Shown here: positions 48,487-60,220 of the stretch, piece after piece
Layout of the letters: each line of letters opens with the position of its first letter
How positions within the stretch are numbered: the stretch's first letter is position 1
From: Tenrec ecaudatus
Lineage: Eukaryota; Chordata; Mammalia; Afrosoricida; Tenrecidae
Assembly: GCF_050624435.1 (NCBI RefSeq)
Contig: NC_134548.1
Location: 124,141,583 to 124,205,582, forward strand
Direction of reading: 5' to 3'
DNA length: 64,000 nt
Made by a program: the position numbers and the translations under genes
The notes under the pieces: generated by a model
What the model saw: the letters and a program-made list of their open reading frames with translations, nothing else
Database searches by the model: none
Told to the model about the DNA's origin: nothing

Positions 48487-49483
48487 CGGGATTGTACATC
48501 TGCCTTTCTGTGCCTGCCTTCCCCAGTCTGGATTTCTGGAAGGGGGCTGGGACGCTGTTCCCTGCTAGGTAGGAGGATTGTGATTCCCAAAGCCTTTTGG
48601 AGTCTCAGTGGTCTGCTTTGTGCTCCGGCCAGCTGGATGGCTGGGTGCGTGCATGCAAACCCTGGTGATTTCTGCAGGACTCTGGCTCTGGTGGCTGACC
48701 CCATGCTGCATTCCGGCTAGGCCGCGAGCTGTGGCTGCCATTTTCCCAACCATGTGACTCTCCATTCCCTGGCAGCATGGTGCCACTCGGTGTCCACTGT
48801 TTTGGCTGCAGGACAACGGAGCACTTGGCCCTGGCCAAGATGGTGCCCACTGCTCCAAACCCGTGGAGGGGTGATGCCTAGGCCCTAGGGAGCTGGTTGC
48901 TTAGAGCCCTTGCTCTAGTCTCAGGAGCCGAATGCTTCCCTTTCTCCCTCCATTCCCTTTGGCTCTCTCCTGGTTTTTCAAACAAGCTGCGTTAGTGTTC
49001 TCCCAGTGTGCGTTTGTTCCTTGCTACCGGCTGGTTTTCCGTTGCCCAGGCCTAGGCCCAAGGCGTTCGGAAGCCGAGCCCGAGTAACTGTTAACTTTTG
49101 CCTTTCAGTGATGCTGCCTCTGGCACTTTCTGGGATATCTCTTAATACAGCTCCGCTGCCAAGATGTTCCAGCCAGAAATTCCAATTTCTCTAAAGATTC
49201 CCCGAGTTGCCAGATAGACTTCCCTTCTTTTCAGAGATTTGGGAGTCTGCTCCTGCTGGCAGGCGTCTTAGAAGGCCATGAGACCACACCAAGAATTGGC
49301 CCTCCTAGCTTGTGGTCTAGAAAACGGTCGAACCTAATGTCGGCTGCAGAGACTGGTCTTTGACCCTTCCCTTGAGCAGGGGCACCTGCTTGAGACTTCA
49401 GATTCACAGAGGTGCGCGCTGAAGCTGCGGTTAGTGATCTTGAGACATCAAGCTCTCAATAACCTCCTTGTTTTGTTTTCTAG
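48487..49483 (+). other. Proviral leader without recognisable PBS
   Basis: About 1 kb of GC-richer sequence between the truncated 5' LTR and gag. I see no tRNA primer-binding site. It ends in a pyrimidine-rich run and AG directly before the gag ATG, which resembles a splice acceptor. It may contain a rearranged R/U5. Confidence 0.5.
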
Positions 49484-50598
49484 ATGGGACTTAGCAGCTT
49501 GATACCCAGCAATCGGCTCCTTGGATGTATCCTGTCCAGTTGGGATAGATTTGATCCAGAGAGGCTGGACAAACAGAAGCTGATTTCACTTTGCAACTCT
49601 ATTTGGCCACAGTATCTTTTAGAGAAAGGAGAATCATGGGCAGCCAATGGTACACTCTGCCTTCCAACCCTGAACCAGCTAGGGCATTTTTGTGGAACGA
49701 TGGGGAAGTGGGAGGAGATCCCATATGTTGGAGCATTTTTCCTTTTGAGGAGCAGCAAAAATCTTCATTCCCAGTGCACCCAGGATGCCCTAAGGGACCC
49801 TGGACTTAGGGACAACTGTTCCCCTTGCCCTGAAACAGTCCTGAACATTCTATCTGTAGTAGAGGCTGCAGGGGAATTTGGTCCCCAGGCAATTAGCAAG
49901 CCTTTTACTCTAATTGAATTCAAGCAAATTAAAAATGACTTTGGAAGTTACTCTAACAAACAGTACATAGAACACTTCCAGCACCTCACCCTAGCCTATG
50001 CTTTAACCTGTTAGGATATAATGGTCGTATTTGGACAGACTATGACAGACTTTGAGAAAGAGTGGGTGCTCAAAGGTGCTAGGAAGTTTGCAGAGGAGTT
50101 ACATGTGATGAAGGAAAAGTACCCTGTAAGGGAAACAGCTGTACCTTTAACTGACCCTGCTAGGAATCATAGTGAGCCTCAGGACAAGTGGGCATGGGAA
50201 CATTTCCTGGTGTGCATCACAAATGGGCTAAACTCAGGTAGACAAAAGGCCATTAATTATGCCAACATGACAGCAATTTACCAAGGACCTATGGGGTCTC
50301 CTCTAAGCTCTTTAGAGCAGCTAGAGGAGGCCCCAAAGAATCATACTGCTATAGATATAGACTCCTATGAGGGACAGTCTTAATCAGGGACAAGTTTCTC
50401 ACATAAGCTGCACCGGATATTAGCAGGAAGCTCCAAAAACTAGTGCAGAAACCTGAAGGAGCTACCCTAGAGGAGATGGTTGCTTGTGGCAATACGGCCT
50501 TTTATAATAGGAAACTGCAAGGAGAGGCGAGAGCCAGGGAGAAGGAGAGATGGAAGGAAATCCGACATGCCCAGGTATTGGCTGCACTTAATAACTGA
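49484..50598 (+). pseudogene. gag: Retroviral gag remnant (matrix and capsid)
   Basis: Starts at an ATG (MGLSS) giving a matrix-like N-terminus with the class I motif GKWEE..PYV at residues 71-79. It then runs, with almost no proline-rich linker, into capsid sequence (region around 49910-50340, including GRQKAINYANM). The frame starting at 49484 reaches 50383 with one in-frame stop at 50012-50014. Beyond that, capsid C-terminal sequence continues in a different frame to about 50598, so a frameshift lies near 50383. No nucleocapsid zinc knuckle was found. Gag normally forms the virion shell; this copy cannot make a complete protein. Confidence 0.85.
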
Positions 50599-50689
50599 CA
50601 CCGTCGAATGCCTCCCAGGTTTCTCAGACCGTTGAACCAGGTACAAAGTGCTACAAGCTAAAGGCTATAACTAGCTTTCTGATAGCGGC

Positions 50690-53532
50690 CTTTTGAAGTA
50701 CCAGGTTCTTCTTTTAGAAAGCCCCGAAGTCACTGTCCAGACTTGTAGCACACTCAATCCAGCCACATTGCTCCCTAGTCCAGGGGAAGACACTATACCC
50801 CTCATTCCTGCTTTGAGCTGCTGTTTACTAATAACCTGCCATGATCAGATCTCAAAGAACAACCACTGGCGGTTTCAGACTATGTGTCTGGTTCTCAGAT
50901 GGAAGCACCTTTGTGATTGAGGGAGTGCGCAAGGCAGGTTATGCCATTGTCTCCCTCGACCAAGTCATTGAGGCTAATCTCCTGCCCCGGGAACTTCAGC
51001 CCAGCTGGATGAACTCATAGCCTTAACCCTGGGCCTTGAACCAGCAGAGGGGAAGAAACTAACTTTATTTACTGACTCCAAATATGGGTTCCTGGTTCTC
51101 CACGCCCACTCTTCTATCTGGCAGGAAAGAGGATATGAAGTGGTAGTAGTGCACTGCCAAGGGCACCAGAAGGGGGACTTGGACGTCGCTGTGGGCAACC
51201 GAGCCGCTGATAAGGCCACCAGACAGGCAACCTTGGGCACCAGCCCCTCAGCCTCCATTAATGCCCTAATTCCCCCAAGCCAGCTCCCTCTTCCAGAATG
51301 ATCTCCGGAAGAAGAGGAACAAGCGGAGACGCAGGAATTCTGCCTTCAACCTGATGGATGGTGGGAGACAGACAACAAGCTCCTCTTGCCACAAAGGTTA
51401 CAGTGGAGAGTCATGAAAGCTTCCATGACGCCACTCATCTTAGCCAGAAACCCTCCTTGACCTTGATCACTCAGCAGTTCTGTGGGGCCAACTTGACCTT
51501 AACCATCAGGTCAGTAGCTTCCCATTGTCTCACCTGTCAGACCAACAGCCCCCAAGGGGCTCTCTAAAGTCACCTTTGTCAACCTGTTCAGTGCAAGGGA
51601 TCCTACCCTGGGGGAAGACTGGCAGATAGATTTTAACCAGGTTCCTGCTGTCCAGGGATTTAAGTATCATCTGGTGTTTATAGACACCTATACTGGGTGG
51701 ATTGAAGCATATCCCACCCACACTGAGAAGGCTCATGAAGTGGCTAAAAAACTACTTCAGGAAATAATTCCTTGGTATGGGCTTCCCAAATCGCTGCAGA
51801 GTGATAATGGGCCTGCTTTCATCTCCCAAAATCACTCAGGCAGCCTCCCAACACTTGGGAATAACTTGTTATCGCCACTGTGCAAGGAGGCCTCAGTCTT
51901 CAGGACAGGTAGAGAAAATTAATCAACACCTGAAGTTAACCCTCAGAAAGCTAACACGAGAAACTCAGATGAGCTGGAAAGATGCACTACCCATAGCTCT
52001 GTTACGTCTTAGGATTTTCCCATGGCAACCTACTGTATATACTCGAATATAAGCTGACCCAAGTAAAAGCTAAGGTACCTAATTATTACCTGGGAAACCA
52101 GAAAAGCTGATTGACTTGAGTATAAGCCTAGGATGGAAAATGCAGAAGCTATTGGTGAGTTGCAATAAACAAAACAAATGAAAATAAAATTACAAAAAAT
52201 TGAGACATCAGTGGGGTAATGTATTGAAATATTTATTTTAAATAAAAAAGATAAATTAAAGGACGTCATTTAACATTAGTAAACCAGCACAGTTATTGGA
52301 AAATAGGTTCAATAAAAACAATAAGGTATCCACAATGATACCTTAAGAGTACTATTCCCTGGGCTCAATGAGAAACCAAGCTAAAATGTAAAGAGTTAAA
52401 ATCCTTCAAAACCGGATTCCTCATCATCATCCGTATCCCAATGCAGAGCTTCAGCTGGTGTGAGGTCATCATAGACGCTGTCCTCACTGAGATCGCCGTC
52501 ATCACCACCACTGCTGTCATTTTCATACAAAGCACAGTCTTCACTGCCATCCATAGCATTACTAATACTACATTTCTGGAGGGCACGTCACACCATGTCT
52601 TCTGGAATGTCTTCCCATGCATCTCGAACCCACTTTGCTATTAACTCTATGTCAAGCTTCATGAGATTTCCTCCTTTTGTTAGTCGGGGTTGAACAGATG
52701 ACATCCATTCATGCCACAACCTTTGCACACCGTCTTTAAAAGGCTTATTCAAAGATACACATCATAGGACGGCTCTGATTGGTTAGATGTGAGTAAACAA
52801 ACATTCAAAGCCCTGCAGTGTCAGCGGGGCTTTGAATGAACAGCGGAGAAAGGGCAATCATTCACAAGATAACTGGCACTCGTCCCGTTACCTGGGGGGG
52901 TGGGAGGGAGAGGGCGGGCCCAGCAAGATGTTACACCTCGCTGGCGTACCACTGATGCATGCGCTGAAAAACTCGGCTTATTCACAAGTATATACGGTAC
53001 GTGTTTGAGCCCCTATGAATTTTTATATGGGTGGCCTTTTATTATAACAGAGCCAGCTATAGACTCTGAGGTAGCCTTAATACAACAATATGCCACCGAA
53101 GTAGCCCAATGTCAGGAGGCATTCTATCAGTTTGGGCTCACTGAGACCCAAGGGGAGGAAAAGTTACCATCCTTGTGCAAGCCAGGAGATCTAGTTCTTA
53201 TAATAACTTGGAAGGATGGGTCCCCTACTTCCCAGCTTCAGCCGGTCTGGAAGGGACCTTTGCCAGTAATTCTCTCTACGCCCACTGTTGTCAAAGTTCC
53301 AGGGCAGAGTGCTTGGATCCACCATACATGGGTGAAACCCTGGAAACCATCACCATCCGACCCCTCCGAGGCAGAGGCTGCAGACGAATACTCCTGTGAG
53401 GCACTGGACGGTCTTAGGATGGCATTTCATCACTACCCCAGAGCAGATGAGGGCTATACAGACAACTACCTCAGACCACTCACAGCCTTTAGGCTAGTGA
53501 ATGTCTTTACTCCGTTCCTGTGTTTACAGTGA
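50690..53532 (+). pseudogene. pol: Retroviral pol remnant (RT end, RNase H, integrase)
   Basis: Begins in the RT connection region (LNPATLLP near 50755-50780). RNase H follows (about 50885-51240) with the acidic landmarks DGS, DEL, TDSKYG and NRAAD visible but a frameshift near 50997. The integrase zinc domain shows HDATH and CLTC (51440-51540). The catalytic core shows a WQIDF block (~51625) and SDNGPAF (~51800); the third acidic residue lies in SGQVEKINQ (~51910) in another frame. The pogo-like element splits integrase at 52033-52997. The C-terminal GPY-like domain (53180-53345) ends at a stop at 53532. Protease and most of RT are missing. Not functional. Confidence 0.88.
52033..52997 (-). 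mobile_element. Pogo-like DNA transposon inside retroviral integrase
   Basis: A 965-bp element with inverted ends (left 'ctgtatatactcgaatataa', right end reverse complement 'ccgtatatacttgtgaataa') and TA on both sides (52031-52032, 52998-52999). On the minus strand from about 52750 to 52403 it retains the C-terminal part of a pogo/CENP-B-like DDE transposase: LNKPFKD at the start, then LTKGGNLMKLD, KWVRDAWEDIPEDMV, one in-frame stop, and an acidic tail ending DDDEESGFEGF. The DDE core is deleted. The MITE at 16878-16991 has the same type of ends. Confidence 0.87.
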
Positions 53533-53900
53533 GCAAACACTTATGCCTGGTAGTCCCAAGATTTCTATTGATTTCCTGTGACACTAACCTAACTTCAAGG
53601 GCACTGCCACCTCACAATCTTACCCTTGTCTGTTTTAAACTGTTCACCTGTTTGCCCGCTTGTTTTTCCAAAAGTTCTGTTTACCAAGGCCTCTGAACCA
53701 ACTGTGCCAGCTCCAGGACCACCATCTCCTGGACCACCTCAACCTATCCATCCTGGGCCCTGAATGAACAACCCATTCCAACAGAGTAGGAAGGGTGTGG
53801 ACCCCAAACCCCAATTTGCTCCTTTTGTCAGCAGGGAGTAGCTAGAGATGTCGTTTCCCAGTACCTCAAAGATTTGCGTCCATATCTCTTCAGGGGGGAA
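53533..53900 (+). other. env-region remnant and polypurine tract
   Basis: Fewer than 370 bp separate pol from the 3' LTR, so env is essentially deleted. The short proline-rich and tail-like sequence has no open frame worth calling. The G-rich 'caggggggaa' at 53891-53900 directly before the LTR is the polypurine tract. Confidence 0.7.
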
Positions 53901-54347
53901 CGTTAGGTAGTTCAGCTTAGGGGCTGGGGTGTCCATTACGCATGCCCAGAGATCCGAGCTACCGGAACAATGAGTGGCACACTGCTCATGCTCAGAGGTT
54001 CAGGTTTCCCGCCAGGAAGGGGAGGTACACCTGGGAAGGTGCTGCACCTGGATTGGCCTACTCAGACCAGGTGAATTCAATTCAGCCAATGGGGTTCACC
54101 AGGGTCATCCACCACGCCTCCCCGTAGAATAATGGAAAAGTCAGGAGCCCAAGCTGACCTGGTGATTTTCTGAGCAGCTTCTAGGGAGGCTGCACAGGGT
54201 GAGAGGCCCTGAGGGTGTCTGTGTAAACCTGAAACTTCTTCTAACTCTCATAAAACTCACTTGGATCACAAACCAGGCTTTCGGCATGAATTCTTAACTA
54301 CGTGGAGCCAAGGACTGAGGTATAGCTCTACGCTGAGAGATCTAACA
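53901..54347 (+). repeat. 3' LTR
   Basis: 447 bp, beginning CGTTAGGTAG (the canonical TG appears as CG) and ending CTAACA. It is collinear along its length with the solo LTR at 11876-12334 and with the U3 of the 5' LTR. A polyadenylation-like 'cataaaactcacttgg' lies near 54250-54265. Confidence 0.88.
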
Positions 54348-54797
54348 ATGCTACCCCATGATAGTATTTATTTGTCTTTTCAAGCATATATGTACACAAT
54401 GAATTTTTCCTTTGCAACAACTCCCAACTACATTTATAATTGACATGTCTGGTTATCAACTTCCTCTTTATTTTGCTTAATAAGCTATGCTTTGGCTTCC
54501 TTTGTTGTGTGTTATGGAGTTTAAACCCTTTATTGTACTGGTTTGGGATTAAATTTCAACTGTGTAGATGAGGACTACAACTTAATCCCAGTTTTGAACT
54601 AATATACATGTGCCTTCAAAACAAACTACTTTACAATAGGAAAAAATCTGCAAGTCATCAAGAAAAATACTGTATTCAGTTGATTTCAAAAGGGCAAAAC
54701 AGCCCTTTCAAGAATATTTAACTCAGTTTCATGTTAGCTTTAAGCTATTTGTTTTCTAGTGTCTATTGTCTATATTGTCAATTTTTGCTGTTCTTTT

Positions 54798-56580
54798 TAA
54801 TCATTTTATTGGGGGTTCGTACAATTCTTATCACAATCCGTACATGCATCAATTGTGTCAAGCACATATGTACATTTGTTGCCATCATCATTCTCAAAAC
54901 ACTTGCCTTCTACTTGAGCCCTTTATATCTGCTGCTCATTTCCCCCTCCCTCCCCACTCACCCATACCTCATGAACCCTTCATCATTCATAAATTAGTAT
55001 TTGATCATATATTACACTGTCTGACATCTCCCCCACTCTCTTCTGTCCATCCCCCAAGGAGGAGGCTGTACATAGATTGTTGTAATCCGTTACCCTTTTC
55101 TACCCCATAATCCCTCCACCCTCCAGGCATCTCCCCGCGCACCACTGGTCATGAAGGAGTCATCTGTCCTAGATTCCCTGGGATTCCAGCTGCTATGTGT
55201 ACCAATGTACATCCTCTGGTCTACCCAGATTTGAAAGGTAGAATTGGGATCATGATAGTGAGTGGGGGTGGGCATTTAAGAACTAGATAACAGTTATATG
55301 TTTCATCGTTGCTTACCCTGCACCCTGACTGGCTCATCTCCTCCCCACAAGCCTTCAGTAAGGGGGTATCCAGCTGTCTATCGATGGGCTTTGAGTCTCC
55401 ACTCTGCACTCACTCACATTTACAATGATATGATTTTTTGTTCTTTGATGCTTGATTCCTGATCCCTTTGACAGCTCATGGTCTCACAGGCTGGTGTGCT
55501 TCTTCCATGTGGGCTTTGTTGCTTCTGAACTAGATGACCACTTATTTATCTTTAAATTTTTTAGACCCCAGACGCTGTATCTTTTGATGCACACGTTTGT
55601 CTTCAGTGATTGAATCAGGAAGGTGGGCACCCACTGATATTATTTTAAGTTATTTTATGTCTGATAACTGGTCCCTTCTGCACCTCCTGGTCAGACAGGC
55701 TGGTGTGCTTCTTTCATGTGGGCTTTGATGCTTATCAGCTAGATGGCTGCTTGTTTATCTTTAAGTCTTTAAGACCCCAGATGCCATATCTTTTGATAGC
55801 TGGGCACCATCAGCTTTCTTCACCACATTTGCTTGTGCACACATCTTTCTTCAGCAATCGTGTCGGAAAGGTGTGCATCCGTAATGACAATTTAATAGAA
55901 CAACGTGTTCTTGCATTGAGTAAGTGCTTGAGTGGAGGCCCAATGTCCATTTGCTGCCTGAATACTAAACCTATAAATATATGCACATAGATCTGTTTTC
56001 CTTCACTCTTATATAAATATATTTTCATAAATACATTCCAGTCTTTAGACATCTATAAATTCCCTTTGTCACCTACTTCTTTCCTCTATTTCCTTTTACT
56101 TTCTTCTTGTCCCACTATCATGCTCAGCCTTTATTTGGGTTTTAGTAATTTCTCTCAGTCACATTGCCCTTGCTGAATCCCTACCAGGCCTCTCACACCC
56201 TCTTTGCCACTGACTTTGGATCACTTGTTGCTCCCCTGTCCCTGGGTTGGTCAGCACCACCTCCTTACCCCCAACTCCCACTCTCCCATGTCCTCCTGGA
56301 ACCATTGTTCCCATTGTTTTCTCCTCCAGACTATGCATCCAGTCTATCTTATCTAGATAGATCTATAGAAATAATAATACGCACCAAAAATCAAGCCATA
56401 GCAAGATAGGCAATGAGTGAGGACACAGCAATGACAACAAAAAAGGAAAACAATTACCCAAAGAAGAATAAATTAAAAGAAAGAAATTTTTAAAAAGGAA
56501 ACAAAAACCTGTGATTTTGATCTCTAGACATGTCCTTCAGGTCAGGTCTGATGGGGTACCATGGAATTTTTGCTATTTTT
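54798..56580 (-). mobile_element. Afrotherian L1 3' UTR (reverse, ~1.8 kb)
   Basis: Begins with 'taatcattttattgggggtt' (the reversed L1 terminus) and extends through the whole 3' UTR as seen at 37607-40440. The 'ctggtgtgcttctt' module occurs twice, about 209 bp apart (55491 and 55700). No ORF2. Confidence 0.88.
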
Positions 56581-57068
56581 GAAGAGATAAATATTTTTAA
56601 TAGAATGCACGTGTTGTTATAGGATCAACATCAATTAAGTTTCAGTGAAAAGAAAATACTTAATATTGTAATATTTTTGTTTTCTCTAAACATATATTTA
56701 GAATAAGTCACCATGATTTCTAAATGTTTTCTGCAAAAATTTTGATGGAAAAGTATCAGTCCATTTTGTTCCCATGTTTACTTTGAATTGGGTTATATAA
56801 CATCTCGTCTCTGCCCCTCCCCCTTTTTTGTTTTTTTTTTTTTGATGCCAGTGTCACATCATATATGAATAATACTTTCACGTGGTCTATAGAAGCAGTG
56901 CGATTGCATTCCTCTCTTTATGCGAAATGATAGTGGCTGACCAACCTCTATCATAGCTGTATACCTATATATGGTTAGTTAGCTGGCTTATGAAAGTGAA
57001 ATGAGAGGCTTAACTCAATGTAAGGGACCATGGTGAACACCAGTAACATGAGTGGTTTTAGATAAATG

Positions 57069-57487
57069 AGAAGAGCCCTGGTGGTGTAGTGAGTTACAGA
57101 TTAGGGGGTTAATCACAAAGTTGTCCATGCAAACCCACCAGCCAATCTGGGGGAGGGAGATGAGGTTTTCAGCTCCTATAAAGATTCACAGCACACTTTT
57201 CCAAACTTATTTAGCTTAACATCCCCTTTTTGGAAGAAAAAAACACACCAACCTCTCCCCTCACAATTAAAAAATGTACTATAGTACATACTCCAGGTTC
57301 AAGTGTAGATAACTGCGTTAAAAATAGCCACTCTGGATCATTGTAGCACTGCCCCTTTCCTCCAGTGGGTAGTAATGCCCACTTTGGGAAACAGTGATTT
57401 ACAGCATTGGAAAGCTTCTACTTAGTGAAGGGTTACTATGAGTCGAAATGGACTTGATGCCAGTGAATTTGGTTTATTGGTTTATAA
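57069..57487 (+). repeat. AfroSINE split by a hAT element
   Basis: Forward copy starting 'agagccctggtggtgtagtg'. The body runs to 57191 and resumes at 57405 ('cattggaaagcttctact', 'tatgagtcgaaatggactt'). The gap is the hAT element below. Confidence 0.85.
57192..57396 (-). mobile_element. Non-autonomous hAT transposon (205 bp)
   Basis: Flanked by an 8-bp duplication of AfroSINE sequence, attcacag (57184-57191) and atttacag (57397-57404), one mismatch. The right end reversed reads 'cactgtttcccaaagtgggc', the left end 'cacacttttccaaactt', matching hAT-type inverted ends of the CAGTG-TTTCCCAAA kind. Distinct from SPIN. No coding capacity. Confidence 0.82.
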
Positions 57488-57606
57488 AAAAAAGGGTATG
57501 TGCTTGCTACATTCCAGTTACTAATCTGTTATTCTTTAGGAAAGGAGTTGACATAATTATTTTTATTTTTTCCAGGACATGGATTAATTATGATTTATAG
57601 ATCATA

Positions 57607-58900
57607 TTGCATTTTTTTCCTCCAAAACATTTTATTTTGAACTAACCCAGACATCACACCATTCCATTGTTCAGCCATATCAACCAGTACTGTACAATTG
57701 CTACCATAACCAGTTTCAAAACATTTTCTTCCTTCTTGAATATCAGGTCCCCCTGAGTTCTCTTCCATCTCCCTCAGTGTACCCCCAGGAACTCTTATTC
57801 TTGTCATTGCCTCTATAAATGCATCTATCCTGGGTTTCAAATACAGAAAAATAAAGAAAAACACATATCAGAGAGTCAAGAAGGCTACAAAGAATCAAAA
57901 GAGACAAACTTCAATAGAATAAGTCTAACAAAATGTTAAAAAGAAAACCAGATTAAGCACAGAGTGTATCCAAAGGGAGATCAAATGAAAAGGTTTTAAC
58001 CATTCAAGCTAGATTTACCACTTTAATGTACTCTAGTCGTCCCTCCAGTACTCTCCATCTGATAACCAGGTTATTCCCATCCCTCAATTATGGTTAGAAG
58101 GATATAACTTGAGGCTTAGTCCCTATAAAGATCCTGCAAACATATTTTGGGTTTCTACTGTCAGCCATAGAGTTCTGCACACCAAAACCTCACAATTAAA
58201 CTGATACCATTCCCTCTTTGGGATATGGGTTATATAATTTACACTCCTTGGATCATGGACGTTGGAATGCTTCTTCCATTTGGGCTTAGTTGACACCTCA
58301 CTTAGATGGCTGCTGGTTGCAATTTGGATAAGGGATGGTGTTGAATTTGTTGATTGCTTTAGATAGTATTGACATTTTCACACCATCCCCAAGCTGTCTT
58401 GAGATTTTGCTTTTTTGGATTATTTCTATTGTTTGCTAAAATCTGCATGGTTGTCTTCAAGTTCACTGAAACTGTTTTCCTTTTGTCCCATTCTGTTGCT
58501 CGGTTCATATACTGTGATTTTTATTTATATTATCTTATTGTTTAGATATTGGGTTTAAGATTTTTAGTATTTCAATTTCTTCCTTTGTTTTCAGGGTTGA
58601 TCCCCAGATCAATTGTTAGGTCCGAAACATCCTGCTCCTGTATTCTTTTTCTGGTAGTTCATGGCCTTTTTCTTTCTCTGTTTTTCATTGGGTTTGGGTA
58701 GTTTTCTGTTGTTTCCTTTTGTTTACATTGATTTTTTTTGTAGTTACTGCTGTTGAATGTAGTTTGTGTGGCATAGTGTTCCAGTTTTAGATGATGTGTA
58801 ACGTTCCGGGTTGTGTGTGTGTTTACTTACTATTTATTGCTCTCTGATTGATTCATCTTTGTTCCAATATCTTGGCTCTCTTATGAAGAGATATTTTTTT
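57607..58900 (-). mobile_element. L1 fragments (reverse)
   Basis: 57607-57900 resembles an afrotherian L1 3' end ('ccaaaacattttattttgaa', 'cattgttcagccatatcaac'). 58240-58900 contains ORF2-end-like sequence ('gggatggtgttgaatttgtt', 'ttagatagtattgacatttt'). The two may be parts of one degraded element. 57900-58240 is unrecognised. Confidence 0.6.
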
Positions 58901-59336
58901 CTTACTTTAAAAAATAGCTTTTCAATTAGAAACCCTTGCCATGTATTTTGGTTCCTTTGTATTCACAATAAATGGGAGATCAGTACTTGATATTGTTGTG
59001 TTGGATATGAGTTGGGAAGAGTTTGTGTTAAGTGGCATTAACTCTAGTCTCACCTTGGGGCTGCCTCTTTGTACTTTCCTCCACTCAGATACATCTCTTT
59101 TTCTCCTTTCTCCTCCAGTGGCTAAAACTGCATTGTATTGATATGTTGAGGACATGACATGATGTATGTTATTACATTATGTATTTTCTCTGCCTATCTT
59201 TTCCCTTTTTTCCCTCAAGTCCCAATTATTATTGAAATTGTAAATGCCTTTATAATGTAGTCTTTATAACCCCATTGTATTACTGTATTCTCAAAACAGT
59301 TTTATGGATACATTTGACCTAGTTTGTGGTTGGTGA
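58900..59336. other. Unique stretch, nothing recognised
   Basis: AT-rich and without signals; overlapping short frames on both strands near 58922-59155 appear to be chance. Confidence 0.45.
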
Positions 59337-59344
59337 CTCTATAG

Positions 59345-59544
59345 CAGCAGTTCTCAACCTGTGGGTCACAACCCCTTTGGGGGTCGAAGGACCCTTTCAC
59401 AGGGTCGCATGATTCATAACAGTAGCATAATCACAGTTATGAAGTATCAACAAAAATAATTTTATTGTTGAGGGGTCACCGGAACTTGAGGAAATGAGGA
59501 ACTGTAATAAAGAGTCGTGGCATTAGGAAGGTTGAGAACCACTG
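59345..59544 (+). mobile_element. SPIN hAT transposon, non-autonomous copy
   Basis: 200-bp copy beginning 'cagcagttctcaacctgtgg' and ending 'ggttgagaaccactg'. The flanking 8-mers are ctctatag (59337-59344) and ctttgtag (59545-59552), matching at 6 of 8. Contains the SPIN block 'cctttgggggtcgaaggacc'. Confidence 0.92.
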
Positions 59545-60017
59545 CTTTGTAGAATACTGGTGGGGGGGGTAGGCTTTATACTTTGGAGGGACACAACATC
59601 TTTCAAAGGCCTCACCAGAAAGACTTGAAGTGTCCTTTACCTCAAACTCATCTGTGGACTTAAGCCTGAAGTTCCCTAGTGTAAGAAGAAGCAGATGACT
59701 GTTGTCCCACGAACATAGAACTTGTGGCCATTGGAATTTGGCTTGGATCTCTTGAGGGTACCCAATGAATGGTGGTCCAGGACTACCATATACTTACTAT
59801 TCAAAGCCCTCCTTGCTTTATGATGACTTATATTATTTTTTAGGTGTGGTTGTGCCACTGTCAAAAAACATTATTGGAAGTTTTGCCTTATAGACAACCC
59901 CTGTTGTTTGTGTAAATAGGGTCTAGTCACGTTATGTTAATCTGTACAGGTCAACAATTCATATATTGAATTGGAGCTAGCATATTTTTCATTAATTCCT
60001 TTCCAACATGTTTTAAA

Positions 60018-60220
60018 TTCCATAACTCACTGCCATTGAGTCATTACCAACTCCTAGTGACCCTCTGGGACAGGGTTGAACTGCCCTATGAGTTTCCAAG
60101 ACTGTAACTAGTTATGAGAGTAGAAAGTCATGTCTTTCTCCCACGGAGCAGCTAGTGGTACGAACTGCTAAACTTTTGTATCACAGACCAATGTATACCT
60201 ACTATGCCACCATTGGCTAA
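60018..60220 (-). repeat. AfroSINE
   Basis: Well-preserved reverse copy: 'aactcactgccattgagtca', 'gggacagggttgaactgccc', 'ctactatgccaccattggct'. Confidence 0.9.

Larger units (their letters stand above)
48171..54347 (+). mobile_element. Defective class I endogenous retrovirus (provirus)
   Basis: A ~6.2-kb provirus-like structure: U3-containing 5' LTR piece, ~1 kb leader, gag, pol from the reverse transcriptase end to integrase, almost no env, polypurine tract and 3' LTR. Gag matrix and integrase motifs and the 4-bp duplication of the related solo LTR indicate a gammaretrovirus-like (class I) family. Protease and most of the reverse transcriptase are deleted. A pogo-like transposon of 965 bp sits in integrase. 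Several in-frame stops and frameshifts show that it cannot encode functional virus. Its components are listed separately. Confidence 0.9.

Noticed and set aside
48171-54347. Potentially active provirus
   Set aside because: Protease, most of reverse transcriptase and env are absent, gag and pol have stops and frameshifts, integrase is interrupted and the 5' LTR is incomplete.
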